Origin: Ornithodoros turicata
Taxonomy: Eukaryota > Arthropoda > Arachnida > Ixodida > Argasidae
Assembly: GCF_037126465.1 (NCBI RefSeq)
Contig: NW_026999294.1
Span: forward strand, 248,001-312,000
DNA: 64,000 nt
Reading direction: 5' to 3'
Below the pieces are notes generated by a model, which searched no databases, was not told the origin of the DNA, and was given only the letters and a program-made list of their open reading frames with translations. Positions 22,001-34,139 of this stretch are shown here, one piece after another. Position 1 is the stretch's first letter; every line of letters starts with the position of its first letter. Made by a program: the position numbers and the translations under genes.

Positions 22001-22300
22001 CTTGTATGATGACGCTGGAGAGGCTAACGACAAACTGCCAGCAGAGAACGGCTAGCCCGAGGTGGTGATGGGGGATGATCCTCGTCTCATTTCAGGCAGC
22101 TGCGTTGCTCGTCTACTGGAGCACTTCAGAAACCAGGAATTTGAGCACGGCTACGGCATAAACCCGTGCGCCTCCTCCCAGACGTTCGGCAAACGAGCCT
22201 TGGGTATGAGGAGAAAATACGACCGACCGAGCACTCGTTTGATGAGCCTGGTCGTTCTCTTTCACTTGGTAGTGCCAGCTTGTCCACGACCCTATATGAC
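19040..22300. repeat. 290-bp satellite array, about 11 copies
   Basis: Units start at GAGCACTCGTTTATGAG and repeat every 290 bp exactly. Internal copies are nearly identical. A single variable site (CAGGAAT in copy 1 and copies 8-11, CAGGACT in copies 2-7) groups them into blocks. The last unit is diverged (extra bases near 22210-22245) and truncated. Each unit has a 98-codon open frame, but 290 is not a multiple of 3 and each frame closes within the next unit, so it is not a protein repeat. I see no similarity to element genes. Confidence 0.95.
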
Positions 22301-23744
22301 AAACAGGGCAGTATTTTTCCGCAGGACGGTTTTCCACATGTCTTGACGAAAAAATGGAAAACGCGGCCGGGTCGTCATCGTAGACCAGATAAACACAACG
22401 CACGTTTACCCGAGGTTCGACACAACTAAGATTGCTGACGAAGCCTCAGGGCTAGTTGTTGCCTGATGCCAAGTTAATTTTGTATAACACCTATTCTAAC
22501 TTTGCGCAGGTCTCGCAGTATTCGCAGCATCCTCGCTCCTCGCGCTGAATCGGCAGCAACACGGTTTCTCTCCTTGCAATAAAACACGCTGTCAAACATG
22601 CCATTGCATAAACCCAATCCTTTTTTTCTTAATAAACATATTCCCCCCCTAGTAACGCCGATTCCTCTACATTCAAAACCCGACACTCTTTGCACTGCAA
22701 TTGGTTTAATTCACGGTATTTGATTATGTGCGAAAAACGCAACATTCACTATATTGGTGAAACATGAATCTCCATGCGAGAAAGAATTTGTGGCCACAAC
22801 TCCGATATAGCCCCGCCCCTGTATCAATACATTTTAATGCATTGGGACAGGAAGTTAACACTCATCTATCAATTGTACTCCCTGAACACGGATGTGAAAA
22901 TGACATTAAATGAAAAAAAAATTGCGAACACTACCATCTCTAAACGTTGCTCCCTTCAGCCACATAGGTTAAACATATACACCATACCATTAAAGTTGTT
23001 CAGTTTCCAATTATCCATCAAATAAGTCGTCCTTCAGTAGTCCAGGAAATGCGGATGTTGAGGGAGGGGGGTCCGACAGCGCTGTAGGGCGGCGACCGCA
23101 GGGCGATCTTGTGCCTTCCCCGAAACTCCGGACCCAGGCAGCACAATGTACTGAAAGTCGAGTGCAATGGGTGTGGACAGGTAGGTGGAAGGTCTTGAAC
23201 AAACCCGTGACACTTAAGCGCGTTGAGAAGACACCCACTCGACTTTCAGTGAATTTTGCTGCCTGGAGGATCTGGAGGGTCGCCTTGCGTTTTTCGGCTG
23301 TCTGCGCTGTAAATCCTCCCCTGTTCTATCTCTGTGACACATGTGTTGTAGTTGCTGATCTGATTCCCCCCTTTACTTATTATATTTTCAGCCTCCTCGG
23401 CTAGCTAGAACAGTGTCTTCGTTAGTGTTTTGTTTCACTTAGATATTTCCATCTTTCCCTACTCCTCTACTTGTGTCCAGTTGTATGGCTACTCTTTGAC
23501 CTGACGAACGGTACAGGTCTTGTTTGTGTTAATTGTAATAAAGCTTCTTTCTTTCTCTCTGTGTAAATAGTGTATACGTCGTTTCTCAGAAACATCCAGC
23601 AATATCGTTAACCGAAATACCGTTTATCCTGGAAGAGGCGGCACTCGGATGAGTAGATTTCAACGCACGTGTCGTTGGTTATGATTATCAGTATGAGAAC
23701 ATGCCCTGACATTTGTTGGAACAGATTACGTGAAAATACTTATA
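22301..23744. other. Non-coding spacer with a small inverted repeat
   Basis: No gene is recognised. The stretch 23134-23172 (CAGGCAGCACAATGTACTGAAAGTCGAGTG...) is the imperfect reverse complement of 23231-23267, giving a fold-back element of about 134 bp. An AATAAAGC near 23538 is an isolated polyadenylation-like word. Confidence 0.5.
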
Positions 23745-25382
23745 ACTTCCGGTTGCCCGTGTTTATTGCTATGGTGGAGCTGGAAACACGGCGGGATACT
23801 GCACACGATTAGCGAGGAAAGTATTCTGAGTACCGAAGAAAGTACGGTAAATGCCCAAAAAATACTTGTCGCCAAAACTATGGAGTAGATACAAAAATAC
23901 CGGAAAAGTATTTAAAATACCGTGTTTCGAGTACGAACTCAAGACACGTGCAAGCATGGTCATATACGCTTGCAATTCTGACGCAGCTTTTCTGTGGCTA
24001 AAATCAAGCATCATAGAGGATGAGTGTTTCCTGTGTTTACGTTGCGGGATACTTGTTTCACAGCAACGACGCTCCCGCTGCTCAAGTAGCTTGCCGCCTA
24101 TATTTTTATACAGGACGGCTTTTGTGGCGTTCTATAAGATTGGACTGTAAACGCAGCAAAGTTTCATGTACCGACAATATTGAACGTGCGGCATTACGTG
24201 CACTAAAATGCGGGGGTAATTTTGAATAAGACAGCAAAGCCGGAGGGTTCTCTCTATACAGCACACGTGGCAGTCATTGCACCCTTTTGCGCCAATTATC
24301 TCAACAGCGGTAGTGGGAGTGTACAATCTGTTTCCTTTAAAAGCAAACTTCTTCTCATTCACACAAGATGTCCTTCCAATACATGACCTTCTACAGTAAT
24401 AATGAGATATGGAGGAAACGGAAGCAAACGATACTTTGTACAAAATGTTTCCGAAACCCTTCGAAAGGAAATCGATGTCGTTAACCTTTCAATAACATTC
24501 ACCATGTGGGCGAGGACTTCCCGGATGCGTTTGCCTACTCCGCGCGTTGTACTACATGCTCATAAAGCGAACAAATCTTCTACCGAACAGAAATGTAATG
24601 AAGGATCGCTAAACGTGATCGAAATACTTCAATTGAATGCGTTCCAGAGAAAGTAACAATATTTACGCGTTATTATTAATGGAGAAGCCGTCGACACGAG
24701 TGTTGTTTATTGACACGAGCTAATCATGCATTCTGAGCCTTGTGTTGAGGCAAACACGCAGCCTTCTTGAGAAATAACCTCGTTACCTTTATGTCCTGCA
24801 GACGGGGGGGGGGGGGGGCAGTGGATTAGAAATTAGAAATAAAATGCATCAACAACCAACGACGAGATTCTAAGCGTAGAAAATCCAACGAAACGGTAAG
24901 AGAATGTTGAAGAAAGTACCTCAGTATATTTTGAACAGAAGATCATTTTCTGTTGGAACAGTTTATCGACGTCCACTTCCCTTTACGTTAGATTTTAATT
25001 TCGAAACATCGGACAATGTTCTGAGGTGAGAAAGAATAGTGTCGTTACTTTTAACAGGTCTTTGAGAATACGCAACAAGTATATAGCCACTAAATATATG
25101 AGTCCTCGCATTTTTTATAACCCCCGATTATTTCGATTGGTCGGACTCAAGCAGACTTGTACAAGTATTGTATTTTGAAGTACTGTGGTTTATGTACTTT
25201 TATCGCTATTTAGTATCTTACTAGAATCATTCTGTTGTGGCGGCCCGGTGACGACGTGCGTCTGCTGCCACGCGCTACGGCGCTGGCACATCAGTTCTAC
25301 CGGCACCGTCCTATAGGGCGAAGCCACGACCATCTGAACGCTGAGATATTCCATCATCGCCGGTCAGGACTCGTGTAGAGGA

Positions 25383-25755
25383 CAGTGGGGTAGCCACGGG
25401 GGGCTAGGGGGGGCCCCGAGCTCCCCTTACCTGCCACTGACCGACTCACGCAAATCGTGCAAATCCAGGAGAAAATAATATATGGTGGGGGGGGGGGGGC
25501 AGTGTGACGATCGCGAAAGTTCACGGCGTCTATCTAAGCGGCACACTTGAATGGTTTCCAAAATCCTTCCAATCTCGTGATACCACCTCATTGGACATCA
25601 CAGTATAATCGTATTGTGAATGTCCAAATCAATTACTTTCGGTTTTTTTTTCGTCGCATGCTGCGGTGTGCACAAGTATTGTGTGTTGTCACACCCAGGA
25701 TCAGCGGGTTTTCGTATAGAGCCCCCCCTACCTTGGACGTCTGGCTACGCCACTG
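25383..25755. mobile_element. hAT-like non-autonomous element with 8-bp target duplication
   Basis: Terminal inverted repeats CAGTGGGGTAGCC... and ...GGCTACGCCACTG, flanked by GTAGAGGA at 25375-25382 and 25756-25763. Copies B (near 53068) and C (near 59216) of the host repeat have a single uninterrupted GTAGAGGA, so they serve as empty sites. Interior is G/C-homopolymer rich with no coding sequence. Confidence 0.85.
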
Positions 25756-26188
25756 GTAGAGGAACACCACCTCCTCTACATTTGGTGACCAGAACAACGA
25801 ACTCCATGTTCGGCGTAATTCGGCCATTCACCATCCTAAATTTTTCGGCGGCAAACCAGCAGCGAACCACCCTCTAGCAGGCAAGGCGCACCGGGACCAC
25901 TGTTCCACCGGGAACCAGCAGGGAGACCACAGTAAGCTGACTTTTTGGCCTCCACTTGCTTCATGATGCTCCTCCCTGGCACTTCTCTGGCGGCAACCGG
26001 CATTCACGCTGTCGTACCGGTCGCGGTACTGTCGCCCACTCATCAACGCACTCACCCAGCAACAATCAGCACTCAACAACTCACTCAGCAACAATCAACG
26101 AGCGGCAGCAATCTCTCAGCAAGCACTCACCAGCTCAGCAGCACTCAGCAGTCCACAAAGGCTCAACGCACTCAGTAGACAATCAGCA

Positions 26189-26234
26189 GGTGGTGGTGGT
26201 GATGGTGAAAGGGCTTGTCGACCTCACGTATGTG
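26189..26234 (-). mobile_element. 3' scrap of a tRNA-derived SINE with 11-bp target duplication
   Basis: The 46-bp insert (GGTGGTGGTGGTGATGG ... CGTATGTG) matches the tail of the longer SINE at 33223-33440. It is flanked by GACAATCAGCA on both sides (26178-26188 and 26235-26245). The corresponding position of copy B (near 53451) is uninterrupted. Confidence 0.75.
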
Positions 26235-26305
26235 GACAATCAGCAACCACTCAAGTACCCAACCACTCAACCAATCGGAATTCACATCTCATCACTGGAA
26301 CCCGC

Positions 26306-26640
26306 CCGGAGAAGAACGCACGAAGCCCACACGTGCAATACCTCTCGAGGGTGGTCTCCTTGTTGAATCTTTTATAATGGACAGCAACTTTCAAACTGTC
26401 CACAATAGCACCAACTAAAACAAGGACGAGGACAACAACGAGTAAATTAGGGTAAAATGATAATATGGGGCCAAACTTAAGACTCAAAAAGCAAACTAGT
26501 GGTGAGAAAGTATAAATAGGTAACTATTAGGGTAAAATACCCATACTTAAATTACACAATCCCATACTTAAATTTCACAAACAAATCTTCTTTGTTCATG
26601 ATGATATTTTGTTAATTGCTGGGGATTCCAGAAAGGTGAA
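26306..26640 (+). mobile_element. 5' fragment of a non-LTR retrotransposon
   Basis: Nearly identical to 54850-55140, the start of the longer broken LINE. It ends inside the endonuclease domain, at the codons for L-I-A-G-D before the F-N-F-P-D-I-S-W motif seen in the other copy. Confidence 0.55.
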
Positions 26641-27339
26641 CCTTCCGAATGGACCACTTGTGGCGGTAGACTATGTTTCTCTACACTTAGGGTGAAAGCA
26701 CCGCTTGCGCTCATAAAGGTTACTTCCACTGTTGTCTAGAGGTGTGTGCGGGAGCGTTTATTCCGGCGTACCCGCACGTATATCCGCGTTACATCGTGGC
26801 TGCGGCTAGGAACGTAACGTATGGAAATCCGCACGGATGAAGTGTGAAACCAGGTTACATTGCATTGCACAAACATTGAAAAATGAGATTGCCATATTAG
26901 TGAGGTGGGTATGTTCCTTACCTCAAGAGTTATAAATGGTTTAAAGACAAACATAAATTCGACGTGAATGAGGGGTGAGGTCGACATGACAAAGGGACCC
27001 TTTTCTTTGAACTACTTTCTAAGCTGCGATAGACAGAATACATGAAGTCTTGTACTGTCTGTCAAAAAAGTAAAACTGAGGCATATGTGTAAGGCTGAAG
27101 AAGACTTTACTTACCATTAGATGAGGTACTTGGTGTTGTTATTTTAAAAATATGTCTTACTTCGACCAAGACAATTAAAAATACGCGAAATGTAAGAACA
27201 TAAAAATAGTAAAAAAATAGTAATCGTAAAAATAGTAAAAATTGCAAGACTTGTGCCACAAGTATTCGACATCTATGTGGAGACAAAACATCAAGAATGG
27301 AAAGCATCGCAATCACGCATTATGGAAACAAACTGTACA
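26641..27339. other. No gene recognised
   Basis: AT-rich sequence with short A/T-repeat stretches (AAAAATAGTAAAAA words at 27200-27245). I see no coding or structural signal. Confidence 0.4.
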
Positions 27340-27790
27340 CTATTTATTTATTTAGTTATGATACCCTCAGGGCTTATTAGTATTAGAGAGGGGGGGGGGC
27401 GTAACAGTAAGTTCAAATATAAGTGGATGGATACAGAGATACAAAACAAACAATGAACAATTAGACAAAAACAATCGCTATGTGGCGTTCAGATGATCAC
27501 AAAGGGCTTTCTTGAATAACGAGTGGTCAGTAATGGATGAAATAGAGCCGGAAAGGTGGTTCCACTCGAAAGAAGTTGTGGGCAGAAATTGCCGAGAGCA
27601 TGTATTAGTAGTGCGAAAGGGAATGCCAACCTTCTGTTCATGGTCCAGCGGTGAAGAGATATGTGACGGAAGAGAAATAAAAGAGCGTCCGAAGATATCG
27701 TTATGATACAAAAAAAAATTGTGAAATATACAAAGTCGAGTAACACTGCGTCAAAGTGAGAGATGAGATAGGTTAAGATGAGCTTTCATG
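27340..27790 (-). mobile_element. 3' end of a CR1/Jockey-like LINE
   Basis: The minus-strand frame at 27478-27711 has the C-terminal signature of non-LTR reverse transcriptases: R-T-T-N-T ... F-L-P ... W-N-H-L-S-G-S-I ... S-L-F-K-K-A-L. The 3' end carries an AAAT-type tail (plus-strand TATTTATTTATTT at 27340-27352). Truncated upstream of the catalytic domain. Confidence 0.65.
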
Positions 27791-29550
27791 AACGTAACAC
27801 TGGCTGTCCTGGAAAAGGCTAATCACCATTCCTTCAGCGTCCACATGTGAAACTGATGTGGTTGAACTGATATCACCTCATCGCCGTCTTTCCCTCGCGT
27901 GTGTGTTCCAACGCACTCCCATTGGTATAAGGCAGATAATAACAATTGGAAATAAATTTACACGTAAGGCGGGTTCGCCAACACTTATATGGCTACATGC
28001 TATATGTGCCGCGGGGCAAGACTGCTGATAATTTCGACCGCCTGTCGTTCCTTAAGGTGCGCCGGAAATATCGCACATACGGTGTCATATCTGAGACAGA
28101 TATATCATCGTTGCCGGTGCCAGCCGGAAAGGTCAACCTTCGGTCATATGAGAATCATGAATTGATACCACTGTCGGTTGAGAAGTAACCTCTGGACATC
28201 AGCGACGAAGTATAAAAAACAGATTAAAACGAAAACCGAATCCGCGCAGCGACAGTCTACTGTACTGTGACACTGTGAGACAGTTCAATGATGCGTCCCT
28301 TATCTAAACTTTGATCCCAAAATGGGAAAAATGTATGTTTCACGGAACATTGTAGACTGAGGTAATACGAGTGCCTAAAACGCACGTACACCACGCTGTT
28401 TATACGCAGCGGAAATGAATCAATCAACTACACAGAAGCGTGTGTCTTTGAGCCAAGAGTCGGTCTGCAGCATTCAAAGGGGCTGCGACGGTCTGACTAT
28501 TATGCACCATTGCATTCATTATATTATGCTCATTACGCTATACTTATTCATATTAAGCAGTTGTCCTGTGTAGTGCTTTTCGTATCCGTCTAGTGCGCTG
28601 CCTCTAGATACACATATTATTGTATTATGAGTGCATTGCGATACATGCCAGCCATCTTCCATTAAAGCCATAACGAGTATAAAAAAATATTGTTCTACAT
28701 GTTGGTCAGATACAAGCTCTAGAAGGACTTCGCCGTCAAGCCCTGACTTTAGGAGAGAGAGAGGGCCTAGGTTATCACTATTGGCTCTCTAAACACTTTT
28801 CCCGTCTTCGTACCATATAATACCTCCCGTGACGTCACGGTCATATGACTTTCGGTATTACGCGTACAGACTTTCCTCGCCATTATTGCCCCCTTTCAAG
28901 AAAAATTTGAATACAAAATGACGTCATAAAAAGAAGACTCATTTACATTTATCCTACATAAGTTGCGCTGAAGTATCAGAACTTCTTTAGCATGCGTCCT
29001 AACTCTTCAAAGTGTGACTCCGGACTCAGAAAACAGCGCTTATGTTATTCAGTTCATGAAAAGAAGATGCCTCAAGCATTTCATACACAAAATTTCAAGC
29101 CTGTTCACGAAAGCTGTGCATTTCGGTCAAATTTTGAAGACCTGCTGAGCCTCCACAAGTTTCGATGACACGACGAGCGAATGAGGTAATCATGAGCTCA
29201 CAAATTGCAATGATGTCAAGTTCTGGAGAGGACACTCGTCTCCTAGCAACGACGCTCGCGTCCGGGGAGGATCACGTGGTGAAGTCACGTGCCACTGATC
29301 GAAAGAGGGGAAATGGGAGAGATGTCTTCTCTCTTTCCTTTGTGTTTTCCCCAAGGGCGGAGCGGTCTGATGATATGTCACGCGGGACTCCGCTAGCGCA
29401 GAGCAGAAAGTGAGCCCCCTGGAAGCCGCGAAGGGCAACAACGTGGACAGATGAGAGCCGGCGCTCCCTCGGAGCATAACGCGACGTCACAGTGCTCAAA
29501 CATGAAAATTAAATTTTCTCTCGTTTCCGTGTCACATAGAGCCGAAATAT
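27791..29550. other. No gene recognised
   Basis: Short frames only, none with a recognisable domain. Purine-rich and AT-rich patches occur without clear structure. Confidence 0.4.
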
Positions 29551-29881
29551 TTTGCGGGAATGTAAAGTGCGACAAGACGTTTTCAGTAACATAACTTTTG
29601 TAGGATTCTTAAAACACGATATTTAGTCCGTAGTGGCACTTTGAACCGTTTTCTAAAGCTACACTACACTATTTATTTTTATCAATTTTGTCTCGTGTAT
29701 TTGCAGTAACCAACTGGAATGCAAGGGACACTGTCATTGGGAGAGATGACGTTTTCCTTAGGCTCTGCGAAATAAAGGTGTTTTGCAAAACCACACTGGT
29801 TCATTCATTTTGTAGTATTTCGCAATAACATTCACGAGCCGCCCGATTGGTTCACGTTCAACAGAACTCTCGATCGCAGCA
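29551..29881. repeat. Interspersed repeat R2, copy 1
   Basis: Closely resembles 36632-36970 in direct orientation (shared words GCGGGAATGTAAAGTGCGA, TCTCGTGTATTTGCAGTAACCAAC, GACACTGTCATTGGGAGA). No coding content. Confidence 0.7.
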
Positions 29882-30200
29882 TAAATGTGCTCCTTCGTCG
29901 TCGTGAATTGAGGAAAGCTGGAACAGGGCGCTGCAGCGTACAAAATGTTCCGTGAGAAATACGGCCATCGCCAGCCATCATCACTCGTCTTGTGAGTTAA
30001 GAAGAAAAAAAAAACAAAGGAAAAATGCAGTACGGTATGCTGTGCAGTTATAGCGCATATTAAACGAAGTCCACTTAAGGTCTATCCGGACAAATTATTT
30101 AGATGTTGAAACTGCACTCCGCAGCGTTTTATACCATAAGGCGAGGTGTACGTATCTCGTTGATGCACAAGGTAGACCATGAGAGAACTACGGCGTACCT

Positions 30201-30439
30201 ACACTCTTAAAAATTTACTTCACCACATAGCACGCTCCCAGCCAACCATCATCCCGAATAATATCGTTCTCGCCCCTGATTCGTTGAAAACGGGAGTCTG
30301 AGCCTATTTTGTGTCCATTATTCACGCACAGAATAGGCTCCGCCTCGCGTTTTCAACAAATCAGGTGCGAGAACGTTGTCATTCAAGATGGTGGTCGGCT
30401 AGAAGCGTGCTATGTGGTGAAGTTCATTTCTAAGAGTGT
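30201..30439. mobile_element. Palindromic MITE, family P
   Basis: Begins ACACTCTTAAAAATTTACTTC and ends ...GAAGTTCATTTCTAAGAGTGT. The two halves pair along almost their whole length (for example CACCACATAGCACGCT with AGCGTGCTATGTGGTG). No coding content. Confidence 0.8.
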
Positions 30440-32167
30440 ACGTCCTTCCAGCTGCAGCACAGTCAGCATAGGCTACATTTGAATATCCAGTACAGGCCAC
30501 GACTCTCACATTGGGTTGGAAGCTCTGCTTCCCATCACTCTAAGGAACTTAACGTCGTAGAACATACTGAGCACACAGCAGGGGTGTTAAAGACACGCTT
30601 TGGCACGTCCGGACGCATCACCTTCTCATGCTGCTAATGTTTCGGATTGTTTCTGGAACGCAACAAGTGGCTGTGCTCCAAGCAGCAGTGAAGTGTCCCG
30701 AAGCAAGCTGACAGCAGTATTTTCTGTTCAGTCGAAATCAATTCTATCAAACGATCAACCCGGATCATCCAAAGGTGTGAAACAGTATTTCCTGTAGGAT
30801 GTTCAACTTTTCGACGTTGCAATCGAACAGACATTATTGCTGAGGTGTAGTATGACACATGCTTAGCCTGATAAACTTGATTGAGCGGACTGTAAAGTGA
30901 AACATAACTACCATGTTTTAAGATACCGCCATGCAGAAGTTATTTTCATCGCGTACACAAGTCATCGCCTCAGTTTTTCATATTTTTCGCACTAATTAAT
31001 TCTGAACACTTTTAGAAACTTGCATGGAGGCGATTTTGTACGTTCGCCGAGGAGAATTAAGCCCGGGAGCCCGTCCGGGAGTGGCGGACAGGTAGGACGT
31101 CATATTGAAGTACTACACATAACGCATTTGAGACGGGTTACTAATTACTATCAGACAGTTTTGGAAGAATAACAGCAACCCTTCAGAAGTTCATTTTACA
31201 TTTTCGTAACCTGTAACAATGTCTGCGCGATGCGGGGCGATCTCTCGGCCTTCTCTCTCAGCGTCTCCGTGTCGTTTGCTTCTCCACTGTGACCCACGGA
31301 CCCGGTGTGCTACAGCGATCAGAAGACAGGCGCCGAATGCTACGACACTTAAGGGACTGAGCCCCGCCGTCCTCCCCGCCGAAACGTTCCCAGGCTGCGT
31401 CAGGATCTCTACGAGAAGTCTACCAAGCTGACGATCAAGATGAACACCTCGAAAAAATGAAAATCCCGTAGAAATTTGCCACACAACGTAGGGACATGAA
31501 ATCCTCGGCATCCTGCCCGACCTCTGTGTATGAAAAAGAGAGAGAGAGAGAGAGAGGGGGGGGGGGCGTTGTGCCCGGGTCCCCTCCTGCAGATTGAAAA
31601 ACTTCCGCTTATACACCAGAAGATGGAAGCTGTGAAAGTCGGTTGGCATCGTTGCTGCGTAGGAAACCTCGCGATTTCTGCGGATGTCTGGTTTACGTTC
31701 TGGTGTTGCGGGAGGCACCAACCGTGCTCCTTTGACCACGTCCCGCGAGATGGCCGGCCTTGTCGCTCGCGTTCTCAACAAATGGGGCGCGAGTACACAA
31801 ATTTTGCTTGGCGTACCAACCTTTAAAATTGGATTGCTAGAAAAAAAATGCTGAATGTACGAGTACACCAGAATTACAAACCATTTTCACATCGCTCCTG
31901 CGCATGCTCTGTGACCCTGACGGCGCCGAAGAAGGTTCCCTATATATTCATATATTCCCTGCTTTGGCGCGTGCCGATTGTGTTTCGCTGGACAGCAGCT
32001 ATAGATGAAAGATGCTACAGGATACGACGCGAGCGTGAAAAACGTTCCTTACCTATCAGAACCCTTCAAGTTACAAGTTTTCAGGGACACACACTTTATA
32101 TATACCTTGAACATTCGCTTTACAATCCCTTTATGGGGTCGACCAAATTACAAGTATTGCCCCATCT
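30440..32167. other. No gene recognised
   Basis: Open frames such as the minus-strand one across 31191-31868 have no domain and overlap low-complexity GA/G runs (31535-31566), so I do not call them genes. Confidence 0.4.
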
Positions 32168-32417
32168 ACACTCTAAAAACCGAACTTTATCGCGTAGCAT
32201 GCTCTGCGCCAACCACTGCCACGAATGATAGGGTTATCGCTTCTGATTCGAGGAAAGAGGGAGGCGTACGCCTTTTTGTGTCAATTATCATGTATCGAAA
32301 TTGACACAAAAAGACTTACACCCTCGTCTCTTTTCGAATCTGAAGCGATAACTCTATGATTCGTGGCAACGGTTGGCGCAGAGCGTGCTATGCGGTGAAG
32401 TTCAGTTTTGAGAGTGT
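32168..32417. mobile_element. Palindromic MITE, family P (second subfamily)
   Basis: Same plan as the other family P copies (ACACTCTAAAAAC ... GAGAGTGT), with a distinct interior shared with 62653-62896 (GGGTTATCGCTTCTGATTCGA; GGCGTACGCCTTTTTGTG). Confidence 0.8.
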
Positions 32418-32575
32418 ACTATACAGGGTGTCTCACGAAAGTCCCGGCTGAATAATTCGTGAACGGGTGGCACCATCGAAGAAATTTATTTTTGGTAACT
32501 ATCTTTGGGACATCTGCAAAGAACTGAGTAGTGACTGGCTCATTTGCATACGCTCACTTATTAAATAATCATTCT

Positions 32576-32819
32576 ACACTTTTAAAAATGAGCTCCACAA
32601 CATAGCACGCTCCTAGCCAACCACCATTCCAAATGACAACGTTCTCGTCCAACATTTGTTCAAAAAGAACGCCTTTTTTGTGACAATTATGAACAACATA
32701 AGTGTCACAAGAAAGGCGTACGACTCCCGTATTTAGCAAATCAGGGAAAATAACGGTATCATTCGCCATTATGGTTGACCAGGCGCGTGCTATGCGGTGA
32801 AGTTAATTTCTAAGAGTGT
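32576..32819. mobile_element. Palindromic MITE, family P
   Basis: ACACTTTTAAAAATGAGCTCC ... TAATTTCTAAGAGTGT with matching halves, same subfamily as 30201-30439. Confidence 0.8.
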
Positions 32820-33206
32820 AACTTTGAACTATTACTTCGCACGCTTACGGAACCACTGTTGTACGCATCGTGACCTTTAGCGAAAAATATTCCAAGAAAA
32901 ACACCGCGTCGACACCTAACGATTTTTCCGAGTAATTAATCGGTTTCTTGTACATATCTCTTGCGCGTAGCAGTGCACCAATTCGATCTTTGTATCAGCT
33001 ATGCGGCTGTCAATTTCGCGTTCATCTGCATGGTTCTCGCACAGGGGCTACGGAAGATTACGAACAGCCACAAGAGACGCTTTGGTATCCCTTCTCAACA
33101 CGACTGACATTTAGACGCTGACCGTTCTGTCGTTCCGTAGCTGAGATAGCGCGCTCTTATCATAGATGATGACGAATGCCCCGGGAGCGCTGTGAACTAG
33201 TGGGGT

Positions 33207-33655
33207 ACACTCTTAAAAATTAGGTGGTGGTAGTGGTGGTGATGGTGAAAGGGCTTGCCGTTGTCGGCCTCACGTATGTGGGCAACGTCACGACTGACGC
33301 CCTGGGGAAATGTGCGTCCTGGGCCGACTTCTAGGGGAACTGTGCCGACATATGTCTGAAATCGTCTGAGGAAAACCCAGGAAAAACCCCAGACAGCACA
33401 GCCGGCACCGGGATTCGAACCCGGGTACATCCCAGTCTCCCTCTTAAAAATTAACTGCGACACATAGCACGCTCCTAGCCAACCATCATCCCGAACGACA
33501 ACGTTTTCGCCCGATTTATCGAGAACGGGAGCCTTTCATTTTACTTTTATTTTCTGTCCTTATGTCGTGCATAATTGATACAAAAACAGACGCTCGCCTC
33601 CCATACACATGCTATCAAGGGAGAGGACGTTGTCATCCGGGATGATGGTTGGCTG
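33207..33655. mobile_element. Family P MITE interrupted by a SINE
   Basis: The MITE start (ACACTCTTAAAAATTA) is at 33207-33222. After the SINE the sequence CTCTTAAAAATTA repeats at 33441 and the MITE continues to about 33655, where another family P copy abuts it. Confidence 0.75.
33223..33440 (-). mobile_element. tRNA-derived SINE, 5'-truncated, 13-bp target duplication
   Basis: On the minus strand it starts close to a perfect RNA polymerase III B box (GGTTCGAATCC, 33408-33418 region) and continues with CCTGGGTTTTCCTCAGACG ... AGTCGGCCCAGGACGCAC ... to a CACCACC-rich tail. It is flanked by CTCTTAAAAATTA at 33210-33222 and 33441-33453. The A box is missing, so the copy is truncated at its 5' end. 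I associate this family with tick transcripts. Confidence 0.75.
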
Positions 33656-33890
33656 CACTCTTAAAACAAAGCTTCACCACATAGCACGCTGAAAGCCAAC
33701 AATTGTACAGAGAGACACCTCTATCACTCTTGATCTGCGGAAAGCGCGGGGCGCACGCCTTTTTGTGACAATTAACATTTCTGCATAAGTGTGTCTCCGT
33801 TTTCAACAAATCAGGGGAGAGAACGATGTCATTCGGAATAATGATTGGCTATAGGAACCTGCTATGTGGTAAGTTCATTTTTAAGAGTGT
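33656..33890. mobile_element. Palindromic MITE, family P, plus end remnant
   Basis: CACTCTTAAAACAAAGCTTCACC ... AAGTTCATTTTTAAGAGTGT. A second partial right end (GTGCTATGTGGTGAAGTTCATTTTTA) follows to about 33922, probably a leftover of a neighbouring copy. Confidence 0.7.
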
Positions 33891-34139
33891 AGGATGGTGC
33901 TATGTGGTGAAGTTCATTTTTATGGGAGCACCATGATCAACATTTATTTCAGTCCTCAAAAGTGGAACGCCGTCTTCATTGCGTGCCGCTCAGTGGCGTG
34001 AGAGGCACACTTTTATTGTTAAGCTTCCGCCACACCGGCAAACTTGGATAACCATCACTGACGATACGTGGCCGTAGGCAGGCTGCAAAACACCGTTCGC
34101 GGAAGTCGCCGCACTAACAATTCATTGCCGAACTGAGCA

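Larger units (their letters stand above)
23745..26305. mobile_element. Interspersed repeat family R1, copy A (possible LTR retrotransposon piece)
   Basis: Collinear with 57642-59625 (copy C) and partly with 52316-53525 (copy B), about 95% alike by eye. The segment ending CACCACCTCCTCTACA is followed by TTTGGTGACC, which looks like an LTR end and a tRNA primer-binding site, and after that an ATG-led stretch of CAGCA/ACTCA-rich sequence. At 59676 the same TCTACA end is followed by unrelated sequence, as expected for a 3' LTR. No gag or pol is recognisable, so this would be a non-autonomous derivative. Copy A carries a hAT-like insert (25383-25755), a SINE scrap (26189-26234) and poly-G runs near 24806 and 25486. 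Confidence 0.5.

Noticed and set aside
19162..22346. Eleven repeated open frames of about 98 codons in the satellite
   Set aside because: The 290-bp period is not a multiple of 3, so a continuous protein repeat is impossible. Each frame is an accident of one unit.
31191..31868. 225-codon minus-strand frame
   Set aside because: Low-complexity Arg/Ser/Leu stretches over GA and G runs, and no domain. Probably chance.
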